Assembly: GCA_013791935.1 (NCBI GenBank)
Contig: VMSV01000229.1
Span: forward strand, 1 to 48,905
Source of the DNA: Desulfobacteraceae bacterium
GTDB lineage: Bacteria > Desulfobacterota > Desulfobacteria > Desulfobacterales > UBA5616
DNA: 48,905 bases
Direction of reading: 5' to 3'
Shown here: positions 1-8,061 of the stretch, piece by piece
Numbering within the stretch: the stretch's first letter is position 1
Layout of the letters: each line of letters begins with the position of its first letter
Position numbers and translations under genes: made by a program
Notes under the pieces: model-generated
The model's database searches: none
Told to the model about the DNA's origin: nothing
Seen by the model: only the letters and a program-made list of their open reading frames with translations

Positions 1-60
1 ATACCGGAAGAAAAATGAAGAAAAGGATTTTAAAAATTCTTTTTTGAAGAAAATAAAGCA

Positions 61-118
61 GAATAAAATTACATCTTCAAACCGGGAATAAAATTACATT
101 TTAAAGTCGGGCGTGACA
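61..118. repeat. Possible IS21-like element end (two 25-nt-period repeats)
   Basis: Two near-identical units sit back to back. AATAAAATTACAT occurs at 62-74 and again at 87-99, each followed by a similar A-rich stretch ending in CGGG, and the block ends in GCGTGACA at 111-118. Repeated short sequences just inside an end terminating in CA are typical of IS21-family termini, so this may be the end of an element whose transposase genes lie left of the window or have been lost. No transposase coding sequence is visible here. The family assignment is an inference from general layout only. Confidence 0.35.
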
Positions 119-365
119 GAAGATGGTTGTCAATATATAAATGACACAAATAAAAGGATAAAACTCACTTTTTATACAAGTTCGCCGAGGTTATGAGTAT
201 TGATATACAGTAACTCCGGCGGCCATGTGAATGAACTGCAAGGAAAATGGGTTCGAACCAAGGCTCCTTTCGGAGACGGAGAACACCTACCCCTGTTGAC
301 AGGCTTCTGTTACAAACAAATGTATTTTCGAGCAGACAAGTTTTCATATCTATAGATTTTATTCA

Positions 366-650
366 TCAGCCAGGTGGGCGCAAGACATGCCATTGGATGG
401 GTAGACACACAGGTCTACCCCTACACCAATCGCCGCCCGACCGGCTGCCCGTATATCCCATGGCCCATAGCTCTTCATAGGCTTTGGTCACGCTGGTCCG
501 GTTGATCCCCAAAGCCTCGGAAAGGCTTCGAGAGGACGGGAGCCGGTCTCCGGGCCTTAAAACGTTTTCCTCTATCATGGATTTTAATTGCTCGAAAATC
601 TGCCTGAAAAGGGGCGTCCTGCTCTGCCGGTCCAAATGGATTAACAACAT
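366..650 (-). pseudogene. Truncated MocR/GntR-family transcriptional regulator
   Basis: The first 65 or so residues are a clear GntR-type winged-helix domain in MocR style: LDRQSRTPLFRQIFEQLKSM, then LRPGDRLPSSRSLSEALGIN and RTSVTKAYEELWAMGY. After GY the frame continues with about 28 residues that fit nothing in the family and then stops. A MocR protein would carry about 400 more residues of aminotransferase-like domain, and none is found downstream on this strand. The break coincides with the palindrome at 399-420. I read this as a decayed N-terminal fragment, not a working regulator. The ATG at 648-650 gives the family's usual N terminus. Confidence 0.6.
399..420. repeat. REP-like palindrome
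   Basis: GGGTAGAC at 399-406 is repeated in inverse orientation as GTCTACCC at 413-420 around a 6-nt loop, giving an 8-bp perfect stem followed by CCTAC. It lies where the MocR/GntR-like reading frame loses similarity to its family. Palindromes of this build are dispersed repeats in many bacterial genomes; whether this one is repeated elsewhere in this genome cannot be seen from the window. Confidence 0.4.
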
Positions 651-871
651 AGGTCACTGGACTTTAATGAATTTGATACCTGAATCTTGCATGAACATGA
701 AACCCTCAGATGCGTGCACGGTCCAGGTGATTATCCAATAGATCGTTTTCAGCTGGTCCGCAACCGCCAGTTATATAACATTTCAAGCAGTCCAATTTTG
801 AATACAATCCTGTCTTGACCCATTCTTTTTTTACGCATATAATGTTCGTAACCATTAAAGGAGGCTTTGAG

Positions 872-1102
872 ATGAGAACAGCGACTGTAGGAGAAATCCA
901 AAAGAACTTTGGAAAAATCCTCAAGGAGGTCCATACCGGGGAAGAAATCACCATCCTCAGGCGGGGGAAACCCGTGGCCAAATTAACCATCCTGGGTCCA
1001 AAAAGTAATATTGATTGGCCGGATTTTTACGCCGAGGCCCTTGAGTCCAAGGGGAAGCCTGCAAGCCAATTGGTGGCGGAAGGCAGGGAGGAGCGGCTCT
1101 AA
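872..1102 (+). CDS. Phd/YefM-type antitoxin
   Basis: This is the 76-residue antitoxin of a type II toxin-antitoxin pair, expected to bind and block the downstream PIN ribonuclease and to repress its own promoter. The N-terminal half, MRTATVGEIQKNFGKILKEV followed by GEEITILRRGKPVAKL, is the Phd/YefM DNA-binding fold; the C-terminal half, ending in SQLVAEGREERL, is the likely toxin-wrapping tail. I chose the ATG at 872 because AAAGGAGG lies 7 nt upstream; a longer frame from 815 has no ribosome site and adds residues foreign to the family. The stop is directly followed by the toxin ATG, so translation is probably coupled. Confidence 0.8.
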   Translation: MRTATVGEIQKNFGKILKEVHTGEEITILRRGKPVAKLTILGPKSNIDWPDFYAEALESKGKPASQLVAEGREERL

Positions 1103-1549
1103 ATGATCTATATTGATACAAGTGCCATTGTGAAGCTTTACATCAAGGAGCCTGATTCCAGGAAGGTTTCAGAATGGATCAGAATCAATAACAACCCGAT
1201 TCCCTTGACCCGCTTGATAGAATTGGAATTGCTGAATGCTTTGAAATTAAAACAATTCCGCAAAGAAATCTGTGAGGAAGATTTTGATAGAATTGATCTC
1301 AAATTAAAGCAGCATGAAGCCTCCGGTGTATATTACCGGCCACCCATGGACTGGGCGGTTGTTTTTCATTATGCTTTTGATCTGTCAAAAGCCCACACAC
1401 CAACCACCGGCTCAAGATCCCTTGATATTATGCATGTGGCTTCAGCCCTGTTTCTTAAAGCCGATAAAATATTGACCTTCGACGATCGACAGTCCCAATT
1501 GGCTGCGGTTGCGGGTTTGAAGACAGAAAATGTTCATTCTATAGACTGA
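1103..1549 (+). CDS. PIN-domain toxin, VapC family
   Basis: A 148-residue PIN-domain ribonuclease, the toxin of the pair with the preceding antitoxin. Acidic residues expected to hold the catalytic metal are present: the N-terminal Asp in MIYIDTSAIVKLYIKE, a Glu in LTRLIELELLNAL, and the C-terminal Asps in SLDIMHVASALFLKADKILTFDDRQ. Length and spacing match VapC proteins. It starts at the base after the antitoxin stop. VapC toxins usually cut tRNA or rRNA; the target here cannot be told from sequence. The pair borders degraded DNA to its left, in keeping with the mobility of such modules. Confidence 0.85.
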   Translation: MIYIDTSAIVKLYIKEPDSRKVSEWIRINNNPIPLTRLIELELLNALKLKQFRKEICEEDFDRIDLKLKQHEASGVYYRPPMDWAVVFHYAFDLSKAHTPTTGSRSLDIMHVASALFLKADKILTFDDRQSQLAAVAGLKTENVHSID

Positions 1550-1554
1550 GCGTC

Positions 1555-1591
1555 CTCCCCCTTGACCCTGCTTTTGGGAAGCAAAGGGGAG
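1555..1591. terminator. Possible hairpin between convergent genes
   Basis: CTCCCC at 1555-1560 pairs with GGGGAG at 1586-1591, with an inner GCTT/AAGC stem. It lies between the toxin gene and the convergent aldolase gene. No long T run follows on either strand, so it would be a weak or factor-assisted terminator at best. Confidence 0.3.
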
Positions 1592-1605
1592 AAGCGTAGT
1601 TATTT

Positions 1606-2598
1606 TCAGGCCTTGTCCGCACTTCCCAGTACGTTAATAATTTTGTGGCTGTATAGGGCTTTGAGTTGATCCCGTGCAGGGGCAAGATATTTACGCGGGT
1701 CGAATTCCCCCGGGTTGTCCGTCAGGGTTTTTCGGATGGCTGCCGTCATGGCAAGCCGACCGTCCGAATCGATATTGATCTTGCATACCGCCGAGGCAGA
1801 CGCCATCCGAAGTTGCTCTTCCGGAATACCCACCGCGTCTTTGAGTTTTCCGCCGTTTGCGTTGATGATCTTGACCAGCTCAATCGGCACGGAGGATGCG
1901 CCGTGCAGGACAATGGGGAATCCGGGAATTCGCTTCTCAACTTCTGTCAGGATGTCAAATCGAAGCGGGGGAGGAATCAGCACACCATCTTCAGAGCGGG
2001 TGCATTGGTCAGGTTTGAATTTATTGGCACCATGGGAAGTTCCGATGGAAATGGCCAGGGAGTCTACGCCTGTTTTTTTTACAAAATCCTCCACTTCTTC
2101 GGGTTTGGTGTAATGGCTGACCTCGCTGGACACCTCATCTTCAATCCCCGCCAATACTCCCAATTCTCCTTCCACGGTAACGTCATGCTCATGGGCATAC
2201 GCCACAACCTGTTTGGTCAAGGCAACATTATTTTCATACGAATGGTGCGACCCGTCGATCATCACGGAAGAAAACCCAAATTCAATGCACGATTTGCACA
2301 GCTCGAAGGTGTCTCCATGGTCAAGATGGAGAACAATGGGGATGGCGTAACCCAATTCCTTGGCGTAATCCACGGCGCCATGGGCAAGATGCTTGAGCAG
2401 GCTCTGGTTGGCGTACTTTCGGGCTCCACTGGAAACCTGGAGAATCACCGGGGATTTGGTTTCCACGCACGCCCCGATAATGGCCTGCAGCTGTTCCAGG
2501 TTGTTGAAATTGAAGGCCGGAATGGCATACCCGCCTTTCATGGCCTTCTGAAAAAGTTCTCTCGAATTGACCAATCCCAATTCTTTATAGTGTGTCAT
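1606..2598 (-). CDS. fba: Class II fructose-bisphosphate aldolase
   Basis: This 330-residue cytosolic enzyme cleaves fructose 1,6-bisphosphate to dihydroxyacetone phosphate and glyceraldehyde 3-phosphate in glycolysis and runs in reverse in gluconeogenesis. Class II hallmarks are visible: the HLDHGD segment with catalytic Asp and zinc His near residue 93, SVMIDGSHH, VEGELG, and the zinc-binding histidines in ISIGTSHGANKF and VLHGASSVP. Length and full colinearity indicate an intact enzyme. The ATG at 2596-2598 is preceded by AAGGAGG at a normal distance. It stands alone, divergent from the PHP protein and convergent with the toxin gene. Confidence 0.93.
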   Translation of the reverse strand: MTHYKELGLVNSRELFQKAMKGGYAIPAFNFNNLEQLQAIIGACVETKSPVILQVSSGARKYANQSLLKHLAHGAVDYAKELGYAIPIVLHLDHGDTFELCKSCIEFGFSSVMIDGSHHSYENNVALTKQVVAYAHEHDVTVEGELGVLAGIEDEVSSEVSHYTKPEEVEDFVKKTGVDSLAISIGTSHGANKFKPDQCTRSEDGVLIPPPLRFDILTEVEKRIPGFPIVLHGASSVPIELVKIINANGGKLKDAVGIPEEQLRMASASAVCKINIDSDGRLAMTAAIRKTLTDNPGEFDPRKYLAPARDQLKALYSHKIINVLGSADKA

Positions 2599-2875
2599 GG
2601 AACAACCTCCTTCGCTGGGTGTGATATTTTAGGTGAAACACCATCGTAGCCTTCATATAAAGTAAACGGATCCATCCAAACATCCAGATGATAATGATTT
2701 TGATAAACAATTGCAATTGGTTATTTTTGCTTTGGGCGGGTCTTGACACAGGTTGGTAATCTGGACTATGTGATTCTCTGTTCCTTTGACGGGAATGCGG
2801 GCGGTTTTCATTCCGATCAACACCTTTTTGTATATCACATATGGTTAAGAACAAAGCCAATACAGGAGGACGAAT

Positions 2876-3781
2876 ATGACGAAGGCCCTATCTGTGAAGA
2901 AGCGGTTCCGGTATGACTGCTCGGGAAGCTGGTATAAAGGAAGCGTCCATGTTCATACCACAAACGGGAGCGGACGGTTGACTCTACCGCAAGCTGCCGG
3001 GTTTTATGCCGAAGCCGGTTATGATTTCATTTTTATTACGGATAAAAAAGTTCCTGTACCAAGAGATCATTTCAAGGAAGAATTGCCTCTGCTGGTTTTG
3101 GATGGGATGGAGCTTGAGGGAGCGGACGATCAGGGAGCGTTTTTTCATGTGGTTTGCCTTGGCGGTGTTGACGGCATGGTGGACAACATGAAATTTATGG
3201 ATGCCTTGAATTTCATCCGCAACCAAGACGGGATTCTAATTTGGGCCCATCCCCATTCAGTGGGGAATACCGCCAAGCAGGGCTTGAGTCATCATTTTCA
3301 CGGTGTTGAAGTCTATAATCATATCAACCAGGTGGCCTTTGGCATGGGGTCCGGTGCTTACCATTGGGACGCCTCCTTGGCGCAGCAGCCGGATTTGCTG
3401 GGTTTTGCCACAGATGATGCCCACTTCTATCCGGACGTTCCGGGAGAAAAAGGCGGCTGGATCATGACCAACGTGTCGGGTTTCTCAGATGAGAACCTTC
3501 TTGGGGCCATCCGAAGAGGCAATTTTTACAGTACAACCGGCCCGGAATTTAAATCCATCCGCATGGAGGAGGGCAATCGAATCATCATCGAGACTTCTCC
3601 GGTTATTTTCGCCCGGTTAACCGGCACCCCCGGTAAATTTAAATATAAGGGTTCGTCCGATGGAACAGTGATCACAGAAACCAGCTTCAGGTTGCCCGAT
3701 GACTGGGCCTTCGCCCGTTTGGAAATAGAAGATGAGAACGGTAAAATTGCCTGGAGCAATCCGTTGCTTAAAAGCGAATGA
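2876..3781 (+). CDS. PHP-domain phosphoesterase-like protein
   Basis: A 301-residue protein of the polymerase-and-histidinol-phosphatase fold, which normally hydrolyses phosphoesters with a di- or trinuclear metal centre. Visible metal-ligand motifs are SVHVHTTNGSG near residue 24, the strand FIFITDKK, ILIWAHPHS in the middle and FATDDAHFYP later. The domain fills residues 20-230; the rest looks like a beta-rich tail ending in SNPLL. The ATG has GGAGG 8 nt upstream. The esterase gene follows after 67 nt on the same strand, so the two are probably cotranscribed. The substrate is unknown; nothing links it to histidine biosynthesis. Confidence 0.7.
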   Translation: MTKALSVKKRFRYDCSGSWYKGSVHVHTTNGSGRLTLPQAAGFYAEAGYDFIFITDKKVPVPRDHFKEELPLLVLDGMELEGADDQGAFFHVVCLGGVDGMVDNMKFMDALNFIRNQDGILIWAHPHSVGNTAKQGLSHHFHGVEVYNHINQVAFGMGSGAYHWDASLAQQPDLLGFATDDAHFYPDVPGEKGGWIMTNVSGFSDENLLGAIRRGNFYSTTGPEFKSIRMEEGNRIIIETSPVIFARLTGTPGKFKYKGSSDGTVITETSFRLPDDWAFARLEIEDENGKIAWSNPLLKSE

Positions 3782-3848
3782 AGGACTTACGCTCCCAGAA
3801 AGAATCGAAAAGGATACTTTTACAGGAAAAATAAAAGGGGGAGGAATC

Positions 3849-4670
3849 ATGCTACAGTTATTGCCAGGCAAAGTAACGGTTGAAAATGACGTGGTGTTTG
3901 GGGCCACCGGCAAACGAGATTTGAAATGCGACATTTATCGCCCCCCGGTGGAAGGGAAGAATCGTCCAGGATTACTGCTTATTCACGGTGGCGCCTGGCA
4001 ATCCGGGGACCGAAGCCAGTTGCGGTATTATGGTATCCAGATGGCCAGGGTTGGTTTTGTGGGGGTATCCTGCGAGTACCGCTTATCCGGCGAAGCACCA
4101 TGGCCGGCCCAGATTCATGATGTGAAAGCCGCCCTTCGGTGGATGAGGGCCAACGCGGATCATTTGGGTATCGACCCGGATAAAATATGTGTCACCGGAA
4201 ATTCAGCGGGTGCCCACCTTGCCCTGATGCTGGGATGTGACACGGAGGGGCTTGAAGGAAACGGGGGCAATCCGGGAGTAAGTTCCAGGTGTGCTGCCGT
4301 TTGCGCCATCTATCCGCCCACACGGGTGCGTTTTAGGAAAAATGTCGTGGAAGACAAACTGCTGGGGGAAGCGGGAAGTGACGAAGTGGCGGCCCAGGCC
4401 AGCCCGATCCAGTATGCCAAAGCCGGGTTTCCCCCCACGATTTTAATCCACGGGAACGCGGACCAGGTGGTGCCGAACAATGAAAGCTTCAATATGTATC
4501 ATGCCCTGAATCAAGCCGGAGTGGGCGTTGAGCTGCACATCTTTGACGGGGCACCCCATGCCTTTGACGTTTTGCCCGACTTTGCCAGGCAATGTGTGCA
4601 GTTGATCACGCTGTTTTTTGACCGAAAGGTAGTAAACCCCGGGCCTGTGAATGTCCCGGTTGGAGCATAA
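3849..4670 (+). CDS. Alpha/beta hydrolase, esterase/lipase type
   Basis: A 273-residue serine hydrolase of the alpha/beta fold, close to the hormone-sensitive-lipase or carboxylesterase group. It has the oxyanion-hole motif LLIHGGAW, the nucleophile elbow VTGNSAGAH, an acid residue in ILIHGNADQVVPNN and the catalytic His in FDGAPHAF. No signal peptide is seen, so it should be cytosolic. I start it at 3849, where GGGGGAGGAATC precedes the ATG; the frame is open further upstream but there it overlaps the PHP gene. It probably forms a two-gene operon with the PHP protein. The natural substrate cannot be inferred. Confidence 0.8.
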   Translation: MLQLLPGKVTVENDVVFGATGKRDLKCDIYRPPVEGKNRPGLLLIHGGAWQSGDRSQLRYYGIQMARVGFVGVSCEYRLSGEAPWPAQIHDVKAALRWMRANADHLGIDPDKICVTGNSAGAHLALMLGCDTEGLEGNGGNPGVSSRCAAVCAIYPPTRVRFRKNVVEDKLLGEAGSDEVAAQASPIQYAKAGFPPTILIHGNADQVVPNNESFNMYHALNQAGVGVELHIFDGAPHAFDVLPDFARQCVQLITLFFDRKVVNPGPVNVPVGA

Positions 4671-4672
4671 AG

Positions 4673-4896
4673 ATGGAAGAATTAAGAGAATACTTAAGGG
4701 TTGAAAACTGGCTGCATACCTCCGGGCAGCCCACGGAAGAACAGCGTTCGTATTCCTCTTCCGGGTAAACTGCCTGGGGAGGGAGGTTGCCGATGCCGAG
4801 CAGATGCTCCATGAACTGTGGGTGCCTTCTGATGTCTGGGGCGAATTCGTCAGCAAGTTTGCGGGTAAAAACGGTGCAGGCACTCAAATCCATTGA
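4673..4896 (+). pseudogene. Remnant of a phosphatase-like gene
   Basis: An ATG two bases after the esterase stop opens a frame reading MEELREYLRVENWLHTSGQP then TEEQ, which resembles the start of small tyrosine/dual-specificity phosphatase-like proteins that begin with an ASGQP-type motif. The frame stops after 31 codons. A different frame then reads AEQMLHELWVPSDVWGEFVS and ends at 4896, resembling a C-terminal helix of the same kind of protein. The catalytic core with its CxxxxxR loop is missing. I infer a gene that lost its middle by deletion. Family assignment is tentative. From 4897 to 5075 I see nothing else. Confidence 0.35.
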
Positions 4897-5075
4897 TTAT
4901 TTTGGACGGATTGTGTAAATGAGCATGCATAACCAATTGACACAAAGAGGATTCATGTCGGCAAATTTCGGAGAAATAAAGCGCCAGTCCATAAAACCTG
5001 TGCATAAACAGGCGTGCTGTATTTTTCCGGACAGGTCCCGGCATTAACTGAATCTGACAATTTCAGTCAACCCAA

Positions 5076-5112
5076 CCCCGTTTAACCTGCCCCGGTTAAA
5101 CGGGGTTTTTTT
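5076..5112 (+). terminator. Rho-independent terminator
   Basis: CCCCGTTTAACC at 5076-5087 and GGTTAAACGGGG at 5094-5105 form a perfect 12-bp stem with a 6-nt loop, followed by a run of seven T. It ends transcription from the esterase side and insulates the dapA gene, whose start is 73 nt further on. Confidence 0.92.
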
Positions 5113-5184
5113 ATGGCCTTTCCCTCAACGCAAAACGGGATTTTGGCTGTTATGACTCCAAACCCATAACCAAAGGAGAAAAAA

Positions 5185-6051
5185 ATGGAAGTAAGCGGTG
5201 TATGGCTGCCGGTGGTGACGCCTTTTTCAGAAGGTGAAGTGGATTTTGAATCCTATGAAAGATTAATCCATCATTACGCGAAAAGCGACATAAAGGGGAT
5301 TCTTCCCCTTGGAACCACCGGAGAAGCCCCGGTGGTTACCCCCGGGGAAGCCCTTGCCATCCTCAAAAAAACCGTTGAAATCGTAAACGGTCGTCTGCCT
5401 GTTTTTGCCGGAATCGGCGGCAATGATACTTCCCTCGTGATATCAAAAGTAAAAGAGGCCGAGCGCCTTGGCATTGACGGGATTCTTTCCGTCTGTCCCT
5501 ATTACAGCCGTCCCGGCCAGGAAGGATTGTACCGTCATTTCCAAGCGATTGCCGAGGCAACGGACCTTTCGGTTTTGATGTACAATATTCCCTGTCGCAC
5601 GGGGGTGAATATGGAAAATTCTACGGTTTTGCGATTAGCGGAAATCCCCAATATCATCGGCATCAAGGACTCTTGCGGCGATATCCGCCAGACCCTGGCT
5701 TTATTGGCATCCAAGCCGGAAAATTTTTCCGTGATGACCGGAGAGGATCACCTGTTTCTAACCACCCTTGCCAATGGCGGGAGTGGTGGTATACTGGCCT
5801 CGGCCCACCTGGAAACAAAAATCTTTACCGGGGTGTTTGACCGGATGATGGTTAATGACCTCCCGGGCGCAAGAACGCTTTGGCGAAAAGTCGAAAGCAT
5901 GGTCTCTCTTTTGTTTGAAGAGGCAAATCCTGGCCCGGTGAAATACGGCCTGGAACGCACGGGCCTGATCCGTTCCCGGGAAATGCGGCTTCCCATGACG
6001 GACATTTCAACCGTGCTAAAGATAAAAATAGATCAGGCCTTGGGGGGATAG
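5185..6051 (+). CDS. dapA: 4-hydroxy-tetrahydrodipicolinate synthase (DapA family)
   Basis: A 288-residue class I aldolase of the DapA/NAL family. DapA condenses pyruvate with aspartate semialdehyde in lysine and diaminopimelate synthesis. The family motif LGTTGEAPVV near residue 43, the catalytic Tyr in LMYNIPCRTG and the Schiff-base Lys in IIGIKDSCGD are all present, as is the Arg of the CRTG segment that helps bind the aspartate semialdehyde carboxylate, which favours a true DapA over other members. The ATG has AAAGGAG 8 nt upstream. An acetyltransferase gene follows after 25 nt and is probably cotranscribed. No other lysine genes lie nearby, so a different keto-acid substrate is not excluded. 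Confidence 0.85.
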   Translation: MEVSGVWLPVVTPFSEGEVDFESYERLIHHYAKSDIKGILPLGTTGEAPVVTPGEALAILKKTVEIVNGRLPVFAGIGGNDTSLVISKVKEAERLGIDGILSVCPYYSRPGQEGLYRHFQAIAEATDLSVLMYNIPCRTGVNMENSTVLRLAEIPNIIGIKDSCGDIRQTLALLASKPENFSVMTGEDHLFLTTLANGGSGGILASAHLETKIFTGVFDRMMVNDLPGARTLWRKVESMVSLLFEEANPGPVKYGLERTGLIRSREMRLPMTDISTVLKIKIDQALGG

Positions 6052-6076
6052 CGGTCCAAGAAGGAGGAAGAGCAAA

Positions 6077-6499
6077 TTGAACATACGAAACGTCCAAGAA
6101 TCGGATTATGATCGGGTCATGGAAGTGATGGTGGAGTGGTGGGGAGGACGGGATTTGCGAGCCCGAGTGTACCAGGGGTTGTTTCTCCACTTCAGGCAAA
6201 CCGGTTTCATCGTGGAGGATGCCCGGGGAAAACTCATGGCTTTTCTCCTGGGGTATCTTTCCCAGACCTTTGCCAAGGAGGCCTATATCAACTGGATCGG
6301 GGTTCACCCCGGCCACAGGGATCAGGGCATTGCCCGGATTCTGTACGAGCGCTTTTTCGAGGTGGCCCGTGCCCATAAAAGAAACCGCGTGACCTGCGGA
6401 ACTGCCCTGGAAAATCAGGCCTCCTTGCGCTGGCATCAGCATCTGGGTTTTTCAGTGGAAGAAAAAAACGGGGTCTATTTCTTTTCCAGGGAAATATGA
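6077..6499 (+). CDS. GNAT-family N-acetyltransferase
   Basis: A 140-residue acetyltransferase of the GNAT fold, transferring acetyl from acetyl-CoA to an amine. The acetyl-CoA-binding region is recognisable as AYINWIGVHPGHRDQGIARI, with the Q/R-x-x-G-x-A pattern, and is followed by a typical C-terminal segment, NQASLRWHQHLGFSVEEKNG. The start is a TTG at 6077, chosen because AAGGAGG lies about 10 nt upstream and no ATG fits. It follows dapA closely. The acceptor is unknown; small proteins like this include RimI-like and amino-acid or polyamine acetylases. Confidence 0.8.
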   Translation: MNIRNVQESDYDRVMEVMVEWWGGRDLRARVYQGLFLHFRQTGFIVEDARGKLMAFLLGYLSQTFAKEAYINWIGVHPGHRDQGIARILYERFFEVARAHKRNRVTCGTALENQASLRWHQHLGFSVEEKNGVYFFSREI

Positions 6500-6514
6500 C
6501 CCGCATAAAACCGA

Positions 6515-7783
6515 TTAAATCTTGATTTTGGCCTTTCTGATGAACCAATCCACAGCAATGCCGGTTCCAAAGGCCCAGGCCATATTGGGTACGGCCAGTG
6601 CAATTCCGCTGATCAGAAGGGCCACGAAGTACTCCTCATTGGATTTGAGGCTTCGAATGAGCGGGCAGAGCTCAAGACCGGCAAAAATCAAAAGAACGCC
6701 CAATACGGAATTGGGAAGCAGGGTTAGAAAGGTGAATCCTGCATCACCAAAAGCCAGGGCCAGGATCACAAGGATAACGCCGATCATCAGTGGAGCGCCA
6801 CCGGTTCTCGCACCAAACCGGTAGTGAGCGGCCAAGCCTCCGGTTCCGTGACACATGGGCACGGCCCCGAAAAATCCGGCAGGAAGGTTGGCCAGGCCCA
6901 TGGTGAGAGCAAAATTGCCTGCCTTGGTTTTTGAAAGCCGTGGATCTGCTGGAAAAAGGGTGGAGCAAGTGTCGGCCGTGCCCACGCAGGCGTTGCCGAT
7001 GGTGAGCGGGATTTGAGGAAGAATCAGCATGATAAATGCGATCCAGAGGTCATTCAGGGAAAAAGACAGGACATGGATTTTCGTGGGGCCAAAAGATAGC
7101 TTCTGTCCATCCAGGCCGCCCAAGGATAAGCCTGCAAGAATTCCCACGGCAATGGCCGCGATGGCCGCAGGAACTTTCCGGTTGTCCAGCAGCAGCAGCA
7201 CCATGGCAAAAACTAACACGCCCAGAATCAAATTGATGCCGGACCCCGGGAATTTACCGACCACACCGGACATGAACAAATTCTTGTTCACGATGAGCTC
7301 TATCCCTTTTCTTAAGAAAACCAGGCCCAGGGATAGTTGAATTCCCCGGACCACCGGCGGTGTAAAGATCTTGGCAAGCTTGTCGATGATGCCCGTGAGG
7401 GAAAACAAAAGCAGAAGAACCCCGAAGATGACCCCGGAAGCCCCAATGACCGGCTCGGTGATGCGGTCGGGAAAGGCGATTGCAATGGCCCCCACGGCTT
7501 TCAAGGGCTGGACCGGAATGGGCAGCCGGAAGTAGAAGGCGGTGATAATGTAAAAAAGGCCGAAGGAGAGGAAGACGGTTGTGGGGCTGAGCTTGTTGAT
7601 CAGGATCATGCCCACGACAATGGGCAGCAGGGTGCCAAGATCTCCAAAAGAACCCGCCAGTTCAACCCGGTCGAACAGGAAACGGCTCCAAAAAGACGGT
7701 TTCGGGTCAACAGATTTTGTTTCAGCGGAAGATCCAGCTTCCCCCGCCATGCTTCCGGCATTCCCTTCAATGTTTGTTTTCAT
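6515..7783 (-). CDS. MOT1-type molybdate/sulfate transporter
   Basis: A 422-residue inner-membrane protein with about ten to twelve hydrophobic segments, of the MOT1 branch of the SulP-related transporters. Two signature stretches are present, FGDLGTLLPIVVGMI near residue 45 and LPIPVQPLKAVGAIAIAFPD near residue 90. The second half carries CHGTGGLAAHYRFGARTGGA, also typical of the family. MOT1 proteins import molybdate with high affinity, and some bacterial members have been suggested to carry sulfate, so the substrate is molybdate or a related oxyanion by inference. A palindrome 68 nt upstream of its start is a candidate operator. It is convergent with the acetyltransferase gene. Confidence 0.85.
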   Translation of the reverse strand: MKTNIEGNAGSMAGEAGSSAETKSVDPKPSFWSRFLFDRVELAGSFGDLGTLLPIVVGMILINKLSPTTVFLSFGLFYIITAFYFRLPIPVQPLKAVGAIAIAFPDRITEPVIGASGVIFGVLLLLFSLTGIIDKLAKIFTPPVVRGIQLSLGLVFLRKGIELIVNKNLFMSGVVGKFPGSGINLILGVLVFAMVLLLLDNRKVPAAIAAIAVGILAGLSLGGLDGQKLSFGPTKIHVLSFSLNDLWIAFIMLILPQIPLTIGNACVGTADTCSTLFPADPRLSKTKAGNFALTMGLANLPAGFFGAVPMCHGTGGLAAHYRFGARTGGAPLMIGVILVILALAFGDAGFTFLTLLPNSVLGVLLIFAGLELCPLIRSLKSNEEYFVALLISGIALAVPNMAWAFGTGIAVDWFIRKAKIKI

Positions 7784-7850
7784 CGGCCCCCCTCTTTGGA
7801 TTCCATATGGGTGATCATAAAGTCTTGACCGGATGGACGGTCTGTTTTAA

Positions 7851-7878
7851 TATCACGATTAATTAAATTATCGTGATA
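7851..7878. promoter_or_regulatory. Palindromic operator candidate upstream of the MOT1 gene
   Basis: TATCACGAT at 7851-7859 is repeated inversely as ATCGTGATA at 7870-7878 around an AT-only 10-nt spacer. The 9-bp perfect arms and 19-nt centre-to-centre spacing (two helical turns) suit a dimeric repressor. The only gene it faces is the molybdate/sulfate transporter, so a metal-oxyanion sensor is the natural guess. The sequence is not a close copy of the E. coli ModE site. The rest of 7784-8061 shows nothing else. Confidence 0.45.
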
Positions 7879-8061
7879 GTAAATGGGAATCCGATGAATG
7901 TCAAGAAATTGTTTTGCCAATGGAATTCGTTAATAGTATGAATGGGTAAGCAGCTGATTGCACTTGAACCTTTCCGGAAATTGAGCCCCCATAACGGCAG
8001 AGAAACCAACAAACTTGAAAATAGGCAGGATGATCACTACAGAGGTCAAAGCCCCCCGGAG

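Noticed and set aside
249..300. tRNA-like T-arm (GGGTTCGAACC) followed by a short CTCC/GGAG hairpin
   Set aside because: Neither strand gives an acceptor stem, anticodon arm or D arm around it; the 5-bp T stem also fails to form.
1666..2649. 327-residue plus-strand frame opposite the aldolase gene
   Set aside because: It is an antisense shadow of fba; the opposite frame carries all conserved aldolase motifs.
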